The notes under the pieces were generated by a model, which was not told where the DNA came from, ran no database searches, and saw only the letters and a program-made list of their open reading frames with translations. This document shows, one piece after another, positions 5,168 through 6,271 of a stretch of 6,271 nucleotides of DNA. The translations under genes and the position numbers were made by a program. Source of the DNA: an uncultured Plesiomonas sp. (GTDB lineage Bacteria > Pseudomonadota > Gammaproteobacteria > Enterobacterales > CAMTGL01); the NCBI GenBank assembly GCA_947071955.1, contig CAMTGL010000128.1:1-6271 (forward strand), in the 5' to 3' direction. Numbering within the stretch: position 1 is the stretch's first letter; each line of letters begins with the position of its first letter.

Positions 5168-6271
5168 TTAGAATGTATATTGCAGGCCAACTGCGGCTAC
5201 GTTGTTAGTGTATAGCGCGTTGGTTGCAGTATATTCGTTGTTATCCAGCAGGTTAATTTTATAATCAACAAACGCATTCATATTGCTGTTGAAGTTATAA
5301 ATTAGGGCCAGATCAACATACTTGCTGTAATCTTGGTTGCCGACATAACCGTTCGGGTGGCGTAACCAGCCCTGTGCATAACCAATAGTTGGGGTCAGGC
5401 CGTTGTCAAAGTTGTACTGTGCTACTGCAAATACAGCTTGGCTGGTAGAGGCAAAGCTGTTGTCGTTGATGCTGTTAGCTGTAGTACCAATGCTAGCTCC
5501 ACCCAATGGCTTCATGCTGTATGCCATTTGGTTTTTAGTTTGGGTATAGTTGATGGCGGCATACACGTTATTTGCATCGTATTTTGCACCCAATGACCAC
5601 AGTTGTGCATTTTTATCGTTGGCAATGTTCTCTTTCTGCCAATCAGATTTACGGGCATTGTTGTAGGTTGCACCCAGTGTTACACCCATATCCAGATCGT
5701 AGCTCATTGCGATACCGTAACCAGTACCGTTCTCTACCATACGTGAATAGTTGTGGTTTGATGAGTCACCGTCATAAGATTCATTTGGTGCTAGCAGTTG
5801 CAGCGCCAGATTGAAGTTATCCCAGTTGTTGCGGTACTGTAGAACACCATCAGAACGGCCATTACCAAATAGAGTTGGCGCTGAACCACTGTAGTTGTTG
5901 GTAGCTTCAACCATATAACCTTGGGTATCTTCACCCCACTCAGGCAGCACATCGGTATAACCGGTTACATCGTAAGATACACCCCAGTTACGGCCGTAAC
6001 TGATGCTACCGTAACGGTCATCTTTCAGGCCTGCATAAGCTAAACGAAGTTGACTAGGGCCGTTATAGTTAGAGTCTTGGTTAGTTGCCAGATTGTATTC
6101 AACGTGGCCGAAACCTTGCAGGTTATTGTTGATCTGGGTAGTCCCTTTCAGGCCCAGACGTGCATAACTTTGATCACCACGCTGGTACATGCCGGCATTA
6201 TGGTTAGATGCAAAGTGGTAGTCACCAGTTACAGAGCCGTCCAGCTCTAGTTTATTGTTGTTTTGATCGTA
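5168..6271 (-). CDS. General outer-membrane porin, OmpF/OmpC family (porin 2), 5' end outside window
   Basis: The reading frame stays open to the window edge: 367 residues are visible, beginning YDQNNNKLELDGSVTGDYHF, which aligns with mature OmpF from about residue 4. Only the signal peptide and about three mature residues are missing. The methionine at 6188-6190 is visible residue 28, inside the barrel, and is not the start. In visible numbering the constriction residues are Arg38 (OmpF R42), Arg76 (R82), Arg94 (R100), Arg139 (R132), Asp107 (D113) and Glu111 (E117), all conserved. Loop 3 reads VLPEWGEDT instead of MLPEFGGDT, and the first strand has LDG where the family has LYG. It ends in QYTF with the terminal Phe. 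Roughly half of its residues match porin 1, including the shared DYKINLLD strand, so the two are an old tandem pair. It has its own terminator and its promoter lies beyond the window. Confidence 0.95.
   Translation of the reverse strand, partial: YDQNNNKLELDGSVTGDYHFASNHNAGMYQRGDQSYARLGLKGTTQINNNLQGFGHVEYNLATNQDSNYNGPSQLRLAYAGLKDDRYGSISYGRNWGVSYDVTGYTDVLPEWGEDTQGYMVEATNNYSGSAPTLFGNGRSDGVLQYRNNWDNFNLALQLLAPNESYDGDSSNHNYSRMVENGTGYGIAMSYDLDMGVTLGATYNNARKSDWQKENIANDKNAQLWSLGAKYDANNVYAAINYTQTKNQMAYSMKPLGGASIGTTANSINDNSFASTSQAVFAVAQYNFDNGLTPTIGYAQGWLRHPNGYVGNQDYSKYVDLALIYNFNSNMNAFVDYKINLLDNNEYTATNALYTNNVAAVGLQYTF

Noticed and set aside
5168..6190. Porin 2 starting at the methionine at 6190 (340 residues)
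   Set aside because: The frame continues to the window edge with a sequence matching the mature N-terminal strand of OmpF, so this methionine is internal and the gene is simply cut by the edge.
1..6271. CRISPR array, tRNA or rRNA, insertion sequence, toxin-antitoxin or defence island
   Set aside because: No spaced direct repeats, RNA gene signatures, transposase or terminal inverted repeats were seen; nearly all the DNA is taken up by recognisable housekeeping and envelope genes.

Overview
The window looks like chromosomal DNA from a gammaproteobacterium in or near the Enterobacterales. It carries a close relative of the E. coli neighbourhood gloC(ycbL) - aspC - ompF in the same order and orientation: a forward gloC gene converging on a leftward aspC gene, with leftward OmpF/OmpC-type porins upstream of aspC. 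The proteins resemble the E. coli ones closely (GloC is also 215 residues; AspC is 396 residues and its catalytic residues keep the E. coli numbering), but the locus is not E. coli. A DUF2982-like membrane protein gene lies between gloC and aspC, the porin is present as two tandem divergent copies, and a small lytic transglycosylase gene lies where E. coli has ycbK. The genus cannot be fixed from the sequence alone; moderate GC and the DUF2982 gene hint at an early-branching enterobacterial or Plesiomonas/Aeromonadales-like lineage (inference).

Layout, left to right. 69-554 (-): soluble VirB1/IagB-type lytic transglycosylase. 555-681: divergent intergenic region. 682-1329 (+): gloC, type II glyoxalase. 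1385-1438: strong bidirectional terminator. 1482-2156 (-): DUF2982-like two-TM membrane protein. 2253-2302: aspC terminator followed by a second hairpin. 2394-3584 (-): aspC, with a good sigma70-type promoter at 3626-3654. 3663-3689: terminator of porin 1. 3722-4840 (-): complete general porin. 4841-5046: its leader and upstream control region. 5047-5090: terminator of porin 2. 5168-6271 (-): second general porin, cut by the right edge of the window just inside the mature N-terminus.

The genes are mostly separate transcription units, each closed by its own hairpin terminator, and do not form one operon. Functionally they are housekeeping and envelope genes: methylglyoxal detoxification (GloC), aspartate/glutamate transamination (AspC), outer-membrane permeability (two porins), local peptidoglycan cleavage (transglycosylase) and an inner-membrane protein of unknown function. 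I found no CRISPR array, tRNA, rRNA, insertion sequence, phage or defence module. The most interesting points are modest: the tandem porin pair with altered constriction-loop residues, the leaderless transglycosylase, and a structured 3' untranslated region after porin 2.
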